A stretch of 49,596 nucleotides of DNA from Microscilla marina ATCC 23134 (GCF_000169175.1 NZ_AAWS01000065.1:1-49596); one strand, 5' to 3'; numbered from the stretch's first letter, positions 8,197-17,584 are shown. Notes: generated by a model not told the origin, from the sequence alone. Numbers and translations are program-made.

Positions 8197-8421
8197 TTAA
8201 AAAGTTTGAGGGTTTGTAGACTGAACATTTAAAAGTGCTACTTTCCTATCTTGTTCCTTGTTTCCATTATTGGTGTCTATTTGGCAATAACTGCCTTGAC
8301 AGTCATCATCTTTTTTTTTGGTGGGTTCTACTATGGGGTCATCTTCACAAGCCGCCAAAGAACCAAGCACAATAGTGAAGACTAGTGCAAGTTTCCCTAT
8401 TTTTATAATTATTTTTTGCAT
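8197..8421 (-). CDS. Small lipoprotein of unknown function
   Basis: A 74-aa protein with a clear lipoprotein signal: a lysine-rich start, a hydrophobic stretch and the lipobox LAAC (Cys near residue 24). The mature peptide is only about 50 residues and highly charged, with a KKKDDDCQGSYCQ segment that adds two Cys. It is the first gene of the minus-strand group and lies 24 bp upstream of the TonB-dependent receptor. It may be an accessory lipoprotein of that receptor; the function is unknown. Confidence 0.7.
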   Translation of the reverse strand: MQKIIIKIGKLALVFTIVLGSLAACEDDPIVEPTKKKDDDCQGSYCQIDTNNGNKEQDRKVALLNVQSTNPQTF

Positions 8422-8518
8422 GACTTATTTGTAATCAGTCTAATTAAGCGCAAAATAGGAGAATATTGATTTTATTTGCAAGAACTATTTTGATTTATTC
8501 TAAATAAAAACTGTAAAA

Positions 8519-10183
8519 TTGAAACCTCAACTTTTGAATGCCCTATCGAAGACATGGAATAGCCCAAAAGCTACTCAAAACGCTACTTTTTGGTGGAGTA
8601 CCCTTACTATTTGCGTGTTTTCCCGCATATTTACAGCAATATATTATATAGAAGATGTAGACAGCCTTCGGTTTGCCCTGGCTATCAAAGATTACAACCT
8701 TGCCACTTATCAGCCTCATTTTCCGGCTTATCCAGTGTATTGTTTCATTGTAAAAATATTTTACGCCATCACTGGGGGCAAACTTGCTTTCTCTTTTACT
8801 GTCACTGGGGGGCTTTCTTTGTTTGGGGTGATTTACTTCATTACCAAGATTTATCAACTGTTGTTTCCAGCAATGAAACAGGCATCTAAAATATGGATTG
8901 TCTTATTGGTTTTGCTCAATCCTTTTCTTTGGCTCATGAGCAATCGTTATATGCCTGACCTGATGGGGTTAACTTTTTTGCTGGCTTGTGTATACTTGTT
9001 TATGAAAGCCTGGCTTGCTTTTGAGGCACCACTGCCTGGGCAAAACGAACACGATCATACCCCAACAGATAAAAACACCCCCAATACCGACGAGAGTTTA
9101 GGTGAGGTGGTAAACCGAATAAAATCGTATAGTCACGAAGAACGCAAACTGCGTTATGCGGCTTATAAACCCTACTATCTATGGGCTTTTTACTTGGTCA
9201 TGGGTTTGCTGATTGGCGTACGCTTGTCTTACTTGCCTTTGCTGTTGGTGCCTGCCATATTACTTGTTTTAAACTTTTTCCGACGTTTGCCTCAATTGTT
9301 GTTTTTTGGTGGGCTAGGGGTAGCGGTTTGGTTCATTCCTTTACTCATAGATACTGGTGGATGGGAAGCCTTGCTGCAAATTGCTCAAAAACACTTAGAC
9401 GGACATTTTAACGAGTGGGGAGGCACAGTCAAAACTGAATCGGGTTATTGGGTGCGAGTGGTGCGTATTTTTCAATATACCTGGGCAGACGGTTTAGGGG
9501 CTTATTGGCTCGATAGGCATTGGTTAGGCATTCCGTTCAGTCTATTGATTTATCTGGGGTTTCGTAATTATAAAAAACTATGGGCAAAATCTACTGACTT
9601 TCCCAAAGATCAAAAAATGCCAAGTGAAATAAGAGAAAGAATTGTATTGAGGTCAATTATTAACCTCAGCATCTTTGCTTACCTTCTATGGATTTTCTTT
9701 TTTCAGAATGTATTATATAAAGCACGCCATATAATGCCTTTTATTCCTTTTATAGTAGCTCGTATAGCTATTGGCATAGGGCAAAACCGAGACCTCAGCG
9801 CAGGAATGGCAGTGTTGATGTTGCCATTGTATATGTTTATTACTTTTACGTTGGTTGGGCAACACCGCAAGCCTACTGCCATTGCGCAGGTAAAAAACTA
9901 TATGGTGAGCCAAGATAAACCACAAAATATATTATACGCGCCCGAACTGGTGGCTTTTTACCTGAAACGGCAACATGACTGGAAGCTTAAGTTTGTGTAT
10001 GCCGATAAGCCCAATAGTGTGCAATTGATCAAGCAGGCAAAAGTCCAGCTGAAGGGTGGCAAGGTATATAGCCTGATTGACTTAAATAAGGACTTGCACC
10101 AGCCAGTAAAAGGCAAGGCTTTTTACCATAACCCTTACGTAAACCGGATGTGGAGCGAACTGAAAGTATACGAATATAAATAG
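8519..10183 (+). CDS. Polytopic membrane protein, GT-C glycosyltransferase-like
   Basis: A 554-aa integral membrane protein with about ten or more hydrophobic segments. Near the N-terminus, in the first periplasmic loop, it has an acidic motif (YIEDVDSLRFALAIKDYN) and then QPHFPAYPVY. This is the pattern of GT-C/GT39-like lipid-linked sugar transferases and related dolichyl-type enzymes. A charged cytoplasmic loop (about 175-215) interrupts the membrane part, and a soluble segment of about 100 residues forms the C-terminus. The only start between the in-frame stop at 8501 and the conserved region is the TTG at 8519; no ATG is available. The donor and acceptor are unknown. It is divergent from the TonB receptor group. 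Confidence 0.7.
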   Translation: MKPQLLNALSKTWNSPKATQNATFWWSTLTICVFSRIFTAIYYIEDVDSLRFALAIKDYNLATYQPHFPAYPVYCFIVKIFYAITGGKLAFSFTVTGGLSLFGVIYFITKIYQLLFPAMKQASKIWIVLLVLLNPFLWLMSNRYMPDLMGLTFLLACVYLFMKAWLAFEAPLPGQNEHDHTPTDKNTPNTDESLGEVVNRIKSYSHEERKLRYAAYKPYYLWAFYLVMGLLIGVRLSYLPLLLVPAILLVLNFFRRLPQLLFFGGLGVAVWFIPLLIDTGGWEALLQIAQKHLDGHFNEWGGTVKTESGYWVRVVRIFQYTWADGLGAYWLDRHWLGIPFSLLIYLGFRNYKKLWAKSTDFPKDQKMPSEIRERIVLRSIINLSIFAYLLWIFFFQNVLYKARHIMPFIPFIVARIAIGIGQNRDLSAGMAVLMLPLYMFITFTLVGQHRKPTAIAQVKNYMVSQDKPQNILYAPELVAFYLKRQHDWKLKFVYADKPNSVQLIKQAKVQLKGGKVYSLIDLNKDLHQPVKGKAFYHNPYVNRMWSELKVYEYK

Positions 10184-10461
10184 GGGCTGATATGGCTTGA
10201 AGAGTGGAATAATTTGCGATTGGAATAGGTGGTAAATACGTGTTTTCATCAGCCAGGCACTCAAATAGTTTGGCTGACAATAATCTTTGTTTATATTTGA
10301 ACGCACATAAAACAAGCTGCTAACAGAATGGACAATAACGCATAGTAACCTATGTTTGTTACATTACTTTTTTTTGAACAGTACAGAGTTATGCATTGAT
10401 TTTGTGGCAGTCACTGACTATCCACATCTTCCATTTTATGACAGCGAGCCTTTGACTTATA

Positions 10462-13400
10462 ATGATACAGAAAATATATTTATTGCTATTTACTCACTTT
10501 TTGTGCTTCACACTTACTGCCCAGCACTCCCCCCTACACGCCAAACTAGAAGGCATCCCTGCTATTCATAACTATTCGGTCAATGAATACAACGCCGATG
10601 TTTTTAACCACGCCATTACCCAAGATAACCGAGGGTTGATATATGTAGCCAACAACGCAGGTGTACTGGAGTATGATGGCAGCCATTGGCGCCTGATTAA
10701 ACTACCCAATAAGTCACGAGTGTACTCACTGGCAATAGACAAAACCCAAAACCGGGTGTATGTAGGCGGAGTAGGCGAGTTTGGCTACCTTACCCCTAAC
10801 CAACAGGGCAAAACAGTTTTTAAATCGTTGCTGAAACGGATTCCTAAAGCTCACCGCCATTTTACCCAGGTATGGAGCACCCATGTTACTCCTCAGCATC
10901 AAGTCATTTTTCGCACCCATACTGCTATATTTATCTTGTCTGCCGACCAAGCAGCAGTATACCAGCCCAGCCCTCAACATACCTTTCATGTATCGTTTTA
11001 TGTCAACCAACAGTTTTATGTAAGAGAACGAGGGACTGGTCTGATGAAAATGTCAGGTAATAAACTTGCATTGATACCTGCCGGAGATTTTTTTGCAAAA
11101 AAGACGGTATACGCCATGTTGCCCTATGATGCGCAAAACCTGTTGATTGTGAGCCGCAGTGGTATGTATTTGTACGATGGCAAAAAACTCACCCTTTGGA
11201 AAAACGAATTACACGAGTATTTAAGTAGCTATCGGGTATACTACTGTAAACCTTTCAAGAAAGATTACTATATCATTAATACCTTAAGAAAAGGCTTATT
11301 TATTATTGATAAAAAAGGTAAAATTCACCAGCACATAGACCAGGAGCATGGCTTGATCAACTCTAGTGTGTATCACTCTTTTGTAGACAAAGATAAAAAC
11401 ATTTGGGTAGCTTCTAACCAAGGGCTAAGCCATATAGTGGCAAGCAGTGGGTTTACTTTTTATAACCAAATACTAGGCTTAAACTCTCACTTGTCGGCAT
11501 CGGCCTATGTAAATGATCAACTGTATGTAGGTACTATGCAAGGGGGGTTATTTGGTGAGACTGAGGTGAGCGCCCAGCACCAGTTTAGGGTGCGCCCTCA
11601 ACTAAGTAAAATCAATCACTTAAACAACATCCTGGATTTATACGCCCATGAGTATACACTGTTGGTTGGGCACCAAAACGGCATTTGGGCATACAACACC
11701 CAGCAAAAAAAAGGCAGAGAAATCACTCAGGAACAAGGGCATTTTGTCCGAAAGTTTATGCCTTTTATACACCAAAAAGACAAAGTATTGGTAAGTACCC
11801 GCAAGGGATTGATGACTGTTTTTGAGCAAAACAAAGAATGGAAAGCTTTAGAAATCAAGGGTTTGAATCAGTCTATTCCTTATGTAGCAGAATACAAAGA
11901 AAGGCATTTGCTGGCAAGTAACGATAACGGCAGGCTCTCAAAAGTAGTGCTCAATGTTGGTTTAGACAGTATTGTCAACACCAAGCGTTATGACACTATT
12001 CAAGGGTTGCCAGCTATGCACGGCAACCGGGTATTTAAAATAAACAATGAAGTAGTCATAGCCACTCACCGAGGCATTTATCAGTACAACGAAGCCTCCG
12101 ATAAGTTTGTGCCACACCCTCACTTTAGCGAATTGAATCATTGTTGGATAAGCTATATCCAAACTGATGCTCAGGGCAATCTATGGTTGTGGGCAAGTGA
12201 CCAGAGTAGCGTAATGGAGGTCATGTTTTTGCAAAAAAAGGCTCAAAGTAACACTTATCAGGTAGTAAAGAAGCCCTTCAAAAAACTCAAAAAAAACTTT
12301 ATGGTATTGGGGAGCCACATCAACCCGGTAGACCACAAAAATGTATTGTTTAGTGCTCCGGAAGGGGCTGTGCACTATAGCCATGATGTAAACCGAAAAT
12401 ACGACCAGCCTTACTTTTGCATCATTCGCAAGGTAGAAAGCATCAGCGACAAAGATTCTCTATTGTTTGGCGGAACCTTTGTCGACAAGCAAGGGGCAGT
12501 CACTGTACAACAAGCCCACAAAAAACTGCCCCGTCTTCACTATGATGATCATAACTTGAGGTTTTCGTTTTCGGCTACTTATTACGAAGACCATGACCAA
12601 CTCGAATACAGTTTTTACCTTAAGGGTTTTGAGTCGCATTGGCACCCCTGGACCAACAACACCGAGAAAGAATATACCAATATTCCAGAAGGTACTTATA
12701 CCTTTTATGTAAAGGCACGCAATATTTATGGCACCGAAAGCCTGGTCGCAAGTTATTCGTTTAAGATTCGCCCACCCTGGAACCGTACTGTATGGGCTTA
12801 TGCCGGAATGGTGCTGCTTGGAGGATTGCTGGTCTGGGGAATTGTCAAGCTCAATGTAAGGCGTTTACAAATGCAAAAACGTAAACTGGAAAAAGTTGTA
12901 GAGTTAAGAACTGCCGAAGTTCTGGAAAAAAATGAGGCGTTGAGCCAGCAAAAAGAAGAAATTACCATCCAGGCAGAAAGCCTTAAAACTCAGAAAGAGG
13001 AGCTTGAAGTACTGAATGAAAGTATCAGCGAAAAAAACCGGGTCATCGAAAAGAAAAACCGCGACATTGTGGCCAGCATCAATTATGCGCGTCGTATTCA
13101 ATCGGCCATGTTGCCCCCTATGGAAGAAATTACACATTCGTTGCCCGAAACTTTTATTCTATACCGCCCTCGCGACATTGTAAGTGGTGACTTTTATTGG
13201 TTTGCCGAGGTAGAGCGTGCTTCGTTGGGTACACCTTCTTCAGACACCATCATCATTGCCGCTGACTGTACCGGACACGGGGTGCCAGGTGCTTTTGTGA
13301 GTATGGTAGGCAACGAACTGCTCAACGAAATTGTAAAAATGCGTGGCATACACAAGCCCAGCCTGATATTAGACTGGCTGCACGATGGCATCAAAAGGGT

Positions 13401-13836
13401 GTTTCACCAAAAGGAAACCAAATCGCGTGATGGAATGGATATCACTGTATGTACCATCAATCAAGACCAAAAGTTGCTACAGTTTGCCGGTGCACAAAAC
13501 CCTTTGTTATATGTGAAAAATGGTGAAATGACCATTATTAAAGGGGACAAACGCTCGATTGGAGGCAATGCAACCAAAGACAATGCAGGGTATACCAACC
13601 ACGAAGTAGCCTTGGATGTGCCAGTTACTTTCTACTTATTTTCAGATGGTTACCAAGATCAGTTTGGAGGCCCCAGGGGTAAAAAGTTTATGACCCGAAA
13701 ATTTCATCAATTATTGCACGAAATATCGTCTCAACCGCTTGCCAAACAAGGAGAGATGTTGGATCAAGCCCTTACAGAGTGGATGGGAGATATTGAGCAA
13801 ATCGACGACATTCTGGTATTGGGTGCCAGGGTATAG
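10462..13836 (+). CDS. Membrane sensor with Reg_prop beta-propeller, Y_Y_Y domain and SpoIIE phosphatase
   Basis: A 1124-aa signalling protein. A signal peptide (about 1-20) leads into a periplasmic two-component-regulator propeller (about 30-690; repeated motifs such as ITQDNRGLIYVANNAGVLEYDG and DKDKNIWVASNQGLS). A Y_Y_Y domain follows (about 691-770; LEYSFYLKGFESHW, YTFYVKARN). Then come a single TM helix (about 775-798), a long coiled coil (about 805-870) and a cytoplasmic PP2C-type SpoIIE phosphatase (about 885-1124; RDIVSGDFYW, ADCTGHGVPGAFVSM, FLFSDGYQDQFGG). The metal-binding Asp residues of the phosphatase motifs are present. It probably turns an extracellular cue into dephosphorylation of an anti-anti-sigma or related partner, but no partner gene is adjacent. 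Confidence 0.92.
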   Translation: MIQKIYLLLFTHFLCFTLTAQHSPLHAKLEGIPAIHNYSVNEYNADVFNHAITQDNRGLIYVANNAGVLEYDGSHWRLIKLPNKSRVYSLAIDKTQNRVYVGGVGEFGYLTPNQQGKTVFKSLLKRIPKAHRHFTQVWSTHVTPQHQVIFRTHTAIFILSADQAAVYQPSPQHTFHVSFYVNQQFYVRERGTGLMKMSGNKLALIPAGDFFAKKTVYAMLPYDAQNLLIVSRSGMYLYDGKKLTLWKNELHEYLSSYRVYYCKPFKKDYYIINTLRKGLFIIDKKGKIHQHIDQEHGLINSSVYHSFVDKDKNIWVASNQGLSHIVASSGFTFYNQILGLNSHLSASAYVNDQLYVGTMQGGLFGETEVSAQHQFRVRPQLSKINHLNNILDLYAHEYTLLVGHQNGIWAYNTQQKKGREITQEQGHFVRKFMPFIHQKDKVLVSTRKGLMTVFEQNKEWKALEIKGLNQSIPYVAEYKERHLLASNDNGRLSKVVLNVGLDSIVNTKRYDTIQGLPAMHGNRVFKINNEVVIATHRGIYQYNEASDKFVPHPHFSELNHCWISYIQTDAQGNLWLWASDQSSVMEVMFLQKKAQSNTYQVVKKPFKKLKKNFMVLGSHINPVDHKNVLFSAPEGAVHYSHDVNRKYDQPYFCIIRKVESISDKDSLLFGGTFVDKQGAVTVQQAHKKLPRLHYDDHNLRFSFSATYYEDHDQLEYSFYLKGFESHWHPWTNNTEKEYTNIPEGTYTFYVKARNIYGTESLVASYSFKIRPPWNRTVWAYAGMVLLGGLLVWGIVKLNVRRLQMQKRKLEKVVELRTAEVLEKNEALSQQKEEITIQAESLKTQKEELEVLNESISEKNRVIEKKNRDIVASINYARRIQSAMLPPMEEITHSLPETFILYRPRDIVSGDFYWFAEVERASLGTPSSDTIIIAADCTGHGVPGAFVSMVGNELLNEIVKMRGIHKPSLILDWLHDGIKRVFHQKETKSRDGMDITVCTINQDQKLLQFAGAQNPLLYVKNGEMTIIKGDKRSIGGNATKDNAGYTNHEVALDVPVTFYLFSDGYQDQFGGPRGKKFMTRKFHQLLHEISSQPLAKQGEMLDQALTEWMGDIEQIDDILVLGARV

Positions 13837-14019
13837 ATGAACACAACGCATTTTGGCATATGCCTAAAAGCCTGTCCAGGTTGGACTAAAGACGCAAAAA
13901 ACAAGGATGCTTTATGGCAATAATCGATTTCACATAGCTTTTATCCATACCCAAGCCCAAAAGCCGCAGTGTAGCCTGCTATCTTCCTGAGTAAAATACT
14001 TTTATTATCAAAAGATTCT

Positions 14020-14027
14020 TTAACTTT
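14020..14027 (+). promoter_or_regulatory. Candidate -7 box (TAACTTTG) for kdsA
   Basis: A TAACTTTG motif in the region around 14020-14027 matches the Bacteroidetes TAnnTTTG box. It lies about 50 bp before the kdsA ATG. The -33 element is not clear. Confidence 0.4.
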
Positions 14028-14077
14028 GGCGGCAAGTTGTAAGATGTATATCACCTCTTAGACTGAATAAAATAAAC

Positions 14078-14932
14078 ATGACGAAAAAAACCGTTCAAGT
14101 TGGCGATATTACTATGGGTAGTAGCCAACTATTTCTCATATCTGGTCCTTGTGTCATCGAAGAAGAAAGCTTGATGATGCGCACCGCTGAACATCTCAAA
14201 AAAGTAGCCGAAAACCTTGATGTCCCCATTATATTTAAATCTTCTTATACCAAAGACAACCGTAGCTCGGTAGATTACTACCACGGCCCTGGCTTAGACG
14301 AAGGTTTGAAAATATTGGAAAAGGTAAAAAAAGAGTTTGGGTTTCCTATACTTTCGGATATTCACCACCCAAGCGAAGCTGCTGCGGCTGGTGAGGTACT
14401 AGACATTTTACAGATTCCGGCATATTTATGTATGCAAACTTCGTTGGTGGTAGAAGCTGCCAAAACAGGTAAAGTGGTAAACCTCAAGCATGGGCAGTTT
14501 TTGGCTCCCGAAAACATGAAGCACCCGGTAAAAAAAGTTCAGTCGGCCGGCAACGACCGGATTGTATTGACCGAACGTGGCTATACTTTTGGCTACAACG
14601 ACCTGGTAGTAGACCCACGCAGTTTTTACCACTTTAACCAAATGGGTTATCCTGTAGTGTTTGATGTTACTCACTCTATTCGCAAATATGGTATTCCAAG
14701 TGCTGACTCTAAAGGAGGGGCTCGTGAATTTTTACCATCTTTGTCAAGATCAGGAGTAGCCGCTGGGGTTGATGGTGTTTTTATAGAAACTCATCCTACC
14801 CCCGAAACTGCCCTGTGTGACGCAGCAAGCCAATTGTGCGTGTACGACATAGAAGAGTTCATGAAGCCATTGCTAGAGATACATGCCATTAACAAAAAAT
14901 ACAACATGTACCCTGTAGCTGAAAATAGCTAA
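14078..14932 (+). CDS. kdsA: 3-deoxy-8-phosphooctulonate synthase (KDO-8-phosphate synthase)
   Basis: KdsA condenses phosphoenolpyruvate with D-arabinose 5-phosphate to KDO-8-phosphate, the first committed step towards the inner-core sugar of lipopolysaccharide. The 284 aa cover the full TIM-barrel: LFLISGPCVIEEE, PIIFKSSYTKDNRSS, GFPILSDIHHPSEA, LKHGQFLAPENM and FDVTHSIRKYG are all present. Cys25 in SGPCVIE takes the position that is Asn in the E. coli enzyme, which in this family marks the metal-dependent class. The stop codon TAA (14930-14932) lies inside the left end of an inserted repeat element. The next gene encodes a transaldolase-CBS fusion that may act in the same pathway. Confidence 0.96.
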   Translation: MTKKTVQVGDITMGSSQLFLISGPCVIEEESLMMRTAEHLKKVAENLDVPIIFKSSYTKDNRSSVDYYHGPGLDEGLKILEKVKKEFGFPILSDIHHPSEAAAAGEVLDILQIPAYLCMQTSLVVEAAKTGKVVNLKHGQFLAPENMKHPVKKVQSAGNDRIVLTERGYTFGYNDLVVDPRSFYHFNQMGYPVVFDVTHSIRKYGIPSADSKGGAREFLPSLSRSGVAAGVDGVFIETHPTPETALCDAASQLCVYDIEEFMKPLLEIHAINKKYNMYPVAENS

Positions 14933-15168
14933 GGAACATGTTCAAAATAAGTGTCGAGATTGAGGGCGTATACTCGAGGCTGGCTGAGGCACTTTTTGCA
15001 GTCGTAGCCATAGCTACGGCGAAAACCGATGGCTGCAGCCCTGCTGTGCCGAGCTCTGCCAAAGGCTAAAAGTAACGAAAGTCAGTAAAGAGGATATGTT
15101 CTAAACCGGACAGTTATTGTTGAGGGCTACGCCCGAAATCCCGTTTACGGGGCGATCACGTTCCTAAG
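14929..15168. mobile_element. 240-bp non-coding repeat element, intron-less copy
   Basis: The element begins CTAAGGAACATGTTC and ends GATCACGTTCCTAAG, imperfect inverted ends with 12 of 15 bases matching. The outer parts are nearly identical to 40294-40363 and 41267-41331. The core (about 15001-15064, from GCAGTCGTAGCC to CCAAAGGCT) is in the opposite orientation to that copy. Short ACTTTT/AAAAGT inverted repeats lie at the core borders, and a CGTAGC-CATA-GCTACG hairpin lies at 15003-15018. The left end overlaps the kdsA stop codon. There is no coding frame. Confidence 0.8.
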
Positions 15169-15221
15169 CGATTATATTTTTAAAAAGTTTGAAAATCAAA
15201 GAAATACATTATTAATTTCAC

Positions 15222-16256
15222 ATGGAACTATATTTAGACTCGGTCGATTTCAAAGAAATAGAAGAAGCCTTTGACATGGGTTTCTTAACAGGTCTTACTA
15301 CCACACCTACTTTTATGCATCGTCATGGTATTACTGATATTGACGGAGCTATAGTAAAACTAGCTGGTATGGTGGAGCCTGGTATTTTGCAGGTAGAAGC
15401 ACTAGGCGACACTGCTGAAGAGATTTTGGCTGAAGCAAAAAGATTGCTTGCGTTGGGCTTAGACATAGAGAAAACTGTTTTTAAGATTCCAGTATCTAAT
15501 GTAGGCGTAAAAGCTTGTAAATTATTGCGTGACCACGGAATGATGGTAAACGTTCACCTGGTATACACGCTTAACCAAGCATATATGGCTATGCAGGCAG
15601 GCGCTACTTATGTATGTCCGTTGGTGGGTCGTTTGCAAGACCAGGGGCACGACGCGTTGACTTTGGTACAAAGCTGTGTGGATGCGGTAAACTATTATGG
15701 TTATGACACCAAAGTAATGTTTTCTTCAGTACGCCACGCCGAGCATGTACGCACGGCTATTATGTCTGGTGTGCATACCATTACTGCTCCATGGAAAGTA
15801 ATGAAAACATTGACCAGCAACAATTTTACTACAGTAGGTACCGATCAGTTTGTAGAGCATACCCGCTTGATGACTGAAAACGTGAAGGATGTAATGCAAG
15901 ACTTCAACCCTGTAGTAAAAGATGATGAAACTATCTTCGATGCATTGAGCAAAATGACTGAGTCTGGTTTGGGTGCAGTGTCTATTGTAAATGGCACTGG
16001 GGAGCTAAAGGGCATCTTTACCGATGGCGACTTGCGTCGTAACCTGAAAGAAAAAGGCAAGGCTTTCTTAGACAACAAAATGGCTGATTGCGTGAGCAGT
16101 GCCAACCCTATCACCATTACTCAAGAAGCGCGTTTGTACGATGCAGTGGCTTTGTTTAAAGAGAAAGAAATAGATACCATCATTGTAATGGCTAACAACA
16201 AACCTGTGGGTATGTTAGACATTCAGGATTTTGTAAAACAAAATTTAGTAGGGTAA
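15222..16256 (+). CDS. Transaldolase/F6P-aldolase-like domain fused to a KdsD-type CBS pair
   Basis: A 344-aa two-part protein. Residues 1-215 follow the short transaldolase / fructose-6-phosphate aldolase fold (MELYLDSVDF start; TVFKIPVSNVG with the Schiff-base Lys88; ATYVCPLVGRLQDQG). Compared with E. coli FSA as I recall it, Asp6 and the catalytic Lys are kept. Asn28 of TTNPS is Thr (TTTPT), the Thr109 region reads VHLVY, and Tyr131 is Leu, so substrate choice is probably altered. Residues 225-344 form two CBS motifs; GIFTDGDLRRNL is the signature seen in the CBS tail of arabinose-5-phosphate isomerases (KdsD/KpsF/GutQ). It lies directly after kdsA, separated by an inserted repeat. A role in making or regulating arabinose 5-phosphate is an inference. 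An intrinsic terminator follows. Confidence 0.85.
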   Translation: MELYLDSVDFKEIEEAFDMGFLTGLTTTPTFMHRHGITDIDGAIVKLAGMVEPGILQVEALGDTAEEILAEAKRLLALGLDIEKTVFKIPVSNVGVKACKLLRDHGMMVNVHLVYTLNQAYMAMQAGATYVCPLVGRLQDQGHDALTLVQSCVDAVNYYGYDTKVMFSSVRHAEHVRTAIMSGVHTITAPWKVMKTLTSNNFTTVGTDQFVEHTRLMTENVKDVMQDFNPVVKDDETIFDALSKMTESGLGAVSIVNGTGELKGIFTDGDLRRNLKEKGKAFLDNKMADCVSSANPITITQEARLYDAVALFKEKEIDTIIVMANNKPVGMLDIQDFVKQNLVG

Positions 16257-16282
16257 TCAACGCTCTTTTATACATATCATCT

Positions 16283-16316
16283 CCACCCTATTGGTTATCA
16301 ATAGGGTGGTTTTTTT
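16283..16316 (+). terminator. Intrinsic terminator after the transaldolase-CBS gene
   Basis: An 11-bp perfect stem, CCACCCTATTG with CAATAGGGTGG (16283-16293 and 16299-16309), has a 5-nt loop and is followed by seven T. It starts 27 bp after the stop codon. Confidence 0.92.
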
Positions 16317-16347
16317 ATTGGTAAATTTTAACTTTACTTGCTTATCT

Positions 16348-16566
16348 CAATACTCCGCAGTGATTTTAGTCAAAGTTGTTTGCTGGTTATCAGTCATTTA
16401 TGAATTTAAAAACTATTTAATTGGGTGTTTAGGCATAAAACCGAAACACTTTTAAAAATAAAGTGAGTACGCAATCTTAATATAAAATACTGGTTTACAG
16501 CATTTAACAAGGTGAACATTTACTCGAATCAGCTATGGACTATCGACTAAATACTATGGACTATTG
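16348..16566 (+). mobile_element. 219-bp MITE, copy 1, with 5-bp target duplication
   Basis: This segment is the reverse complement of 42257-42475, the same length and roughly 85-90% identical by eye. The ends are imperfect inverted repeats (about 25 bp): left CAATACTCC, right complement CAATAGTCCATAGTATTTAG. It is flanked by the direct repeat TATCT (16343-16347 and 16567-16571), the mark of transposition. It has no coding capacity and ends 30 bp upstream of the PAP2 gene. Confidence 0.85.
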
Positions 16567-16596
16567 TATCTATCACCACAAAATTAAACATACCTT

Positions 16597-17571
16597 ATGT
16601 TCAAAACTGATATAAACCACTGGCTGCAACAGTTTGACCACCCGTTTTTTCATTGGTTTTTCGAAGGCATTTCAGCAATAGGCACCGTAACTGTGTTGGT
16701 GTTGGTGGTATATGCCATCATTATGGGCGCACATTTCAAAAAAGGTTTTGGCGTAGTCAATATTTTCTTCTACGTGATCATGGTCACCATTTTTTGCAAA
16801 CACCTCATAGACTACCCTCGTCCTATGGCGGTAGATGCTTCCCTCAATAGTTTTGATCGCCCAATAGGGCAAAACCTGACCAATATTCAACCCAAAGGTT
16901 TTTTTGAGCTTTTTTCAGACAATTTGCTTGTGAAAATAAGGCGCAGCAAAGCGGCAAGAGAAGGGTTTCCTTCGGGACATACTTCCTTGATTACTGCCTT
17001 AACATTAGGGGCGGCTTTAGTATTCCGTCGTCGTTGGATTTGGTACTTGGGGGCAGGGTTGATCCCCTTGATGATGCTCTCACGAATGTATTTGGCACGC
17101 CATTACCTGGGCGATGTGCTAGGCGGGTTCACCATTGGTGTTGTAGTGTCTTTGATCGTGTACAAGGGGTGGAAAGTTGCCAACAATGTTCCTGAAAGCA
17201 GTTGGGCTCATCGCCTGTTTTTTCTTTCTGCCTTAGCATTACTTATATTATCTCCCTGGCTACAGGCGTTTCCTACTGGTACTTTTATAGGACTCAATCT
17301 GGGCTACGTTATTTTAGCAAGCACCGGGAGGCTTCCAGTACTTTCGTCACATTGGCAACCAAGGGTATACTCTATCTTGGTTTTTGCGGTGTCAGCATTT
17401 ATCACTACTTATATAAGTCGCCGCTTGGGTTTGGCAACATACAGCCTGGTATCTGCCTTGGTATTTACAGGGTTTGCCCTTGCTTCATTTTTAAGCGCCG
17501 CTTTTGTATGTATAAAACTGGGTTGGTGGAGTCAGCCTACACCTCCCCCCCTGTCAGATAACAAGGTGTAG
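16597..17571 (+). CDS. PAP2-family membrane phosphatase
   Basis: A 324-aa integral membrane phosphatase of the PAP2 superfamily (lipid phosphate or undecaprenyl-pyrophosphate type). All three catalytic motifs are visible: K68 to R75-P76 (KHLIDYPRP), PSGHT at residues 125-129, and SRMYLARHYLGDV at 162-174 with the catalytic His169 and Asp173. Several TM helices surround them, and an extra C-terminal block of four or five helices (about 200-310) makes it longer than a minimal PAP2 protein. It probably hydrolyses a lipid phosphate at the periplasmic face; the exact substrate is unclear. The upstream 30 bp is bordered by a MITE, which may have displaced or supplied promoter sequence. Confidence 0.9.
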   Translation: MFKTDINHWLQQFDHPFFHWFFEGISAIGTVTVLVLVVYAIIMGAHFKKGFGVVNIFFYVIMVTIFCKHLIDYPRPMAVDASLNSFDRPIGQNLTNIQPKGFFELFSDNLLVKIRRSKAAREGFPSGHTSLITALTLGAALVFRRRWIWYLGAGLIPLMMLSRMYLARHYLGDVLGGFTIGVVVSLIVYKGWKVANNVPESSWAHRLFFLSALALLILSPWLQAFPTGTFIGLNLGYVILASTGRLPVLSSHWQPRVYSILVFAVSAFITTYISRRLGLATYSLVSALVFTGFALASFLSAAFVCIKLGWWSQPTPPPLSDNKV

Positions 17572-17584
17572 CTTTTGGCTTGAG

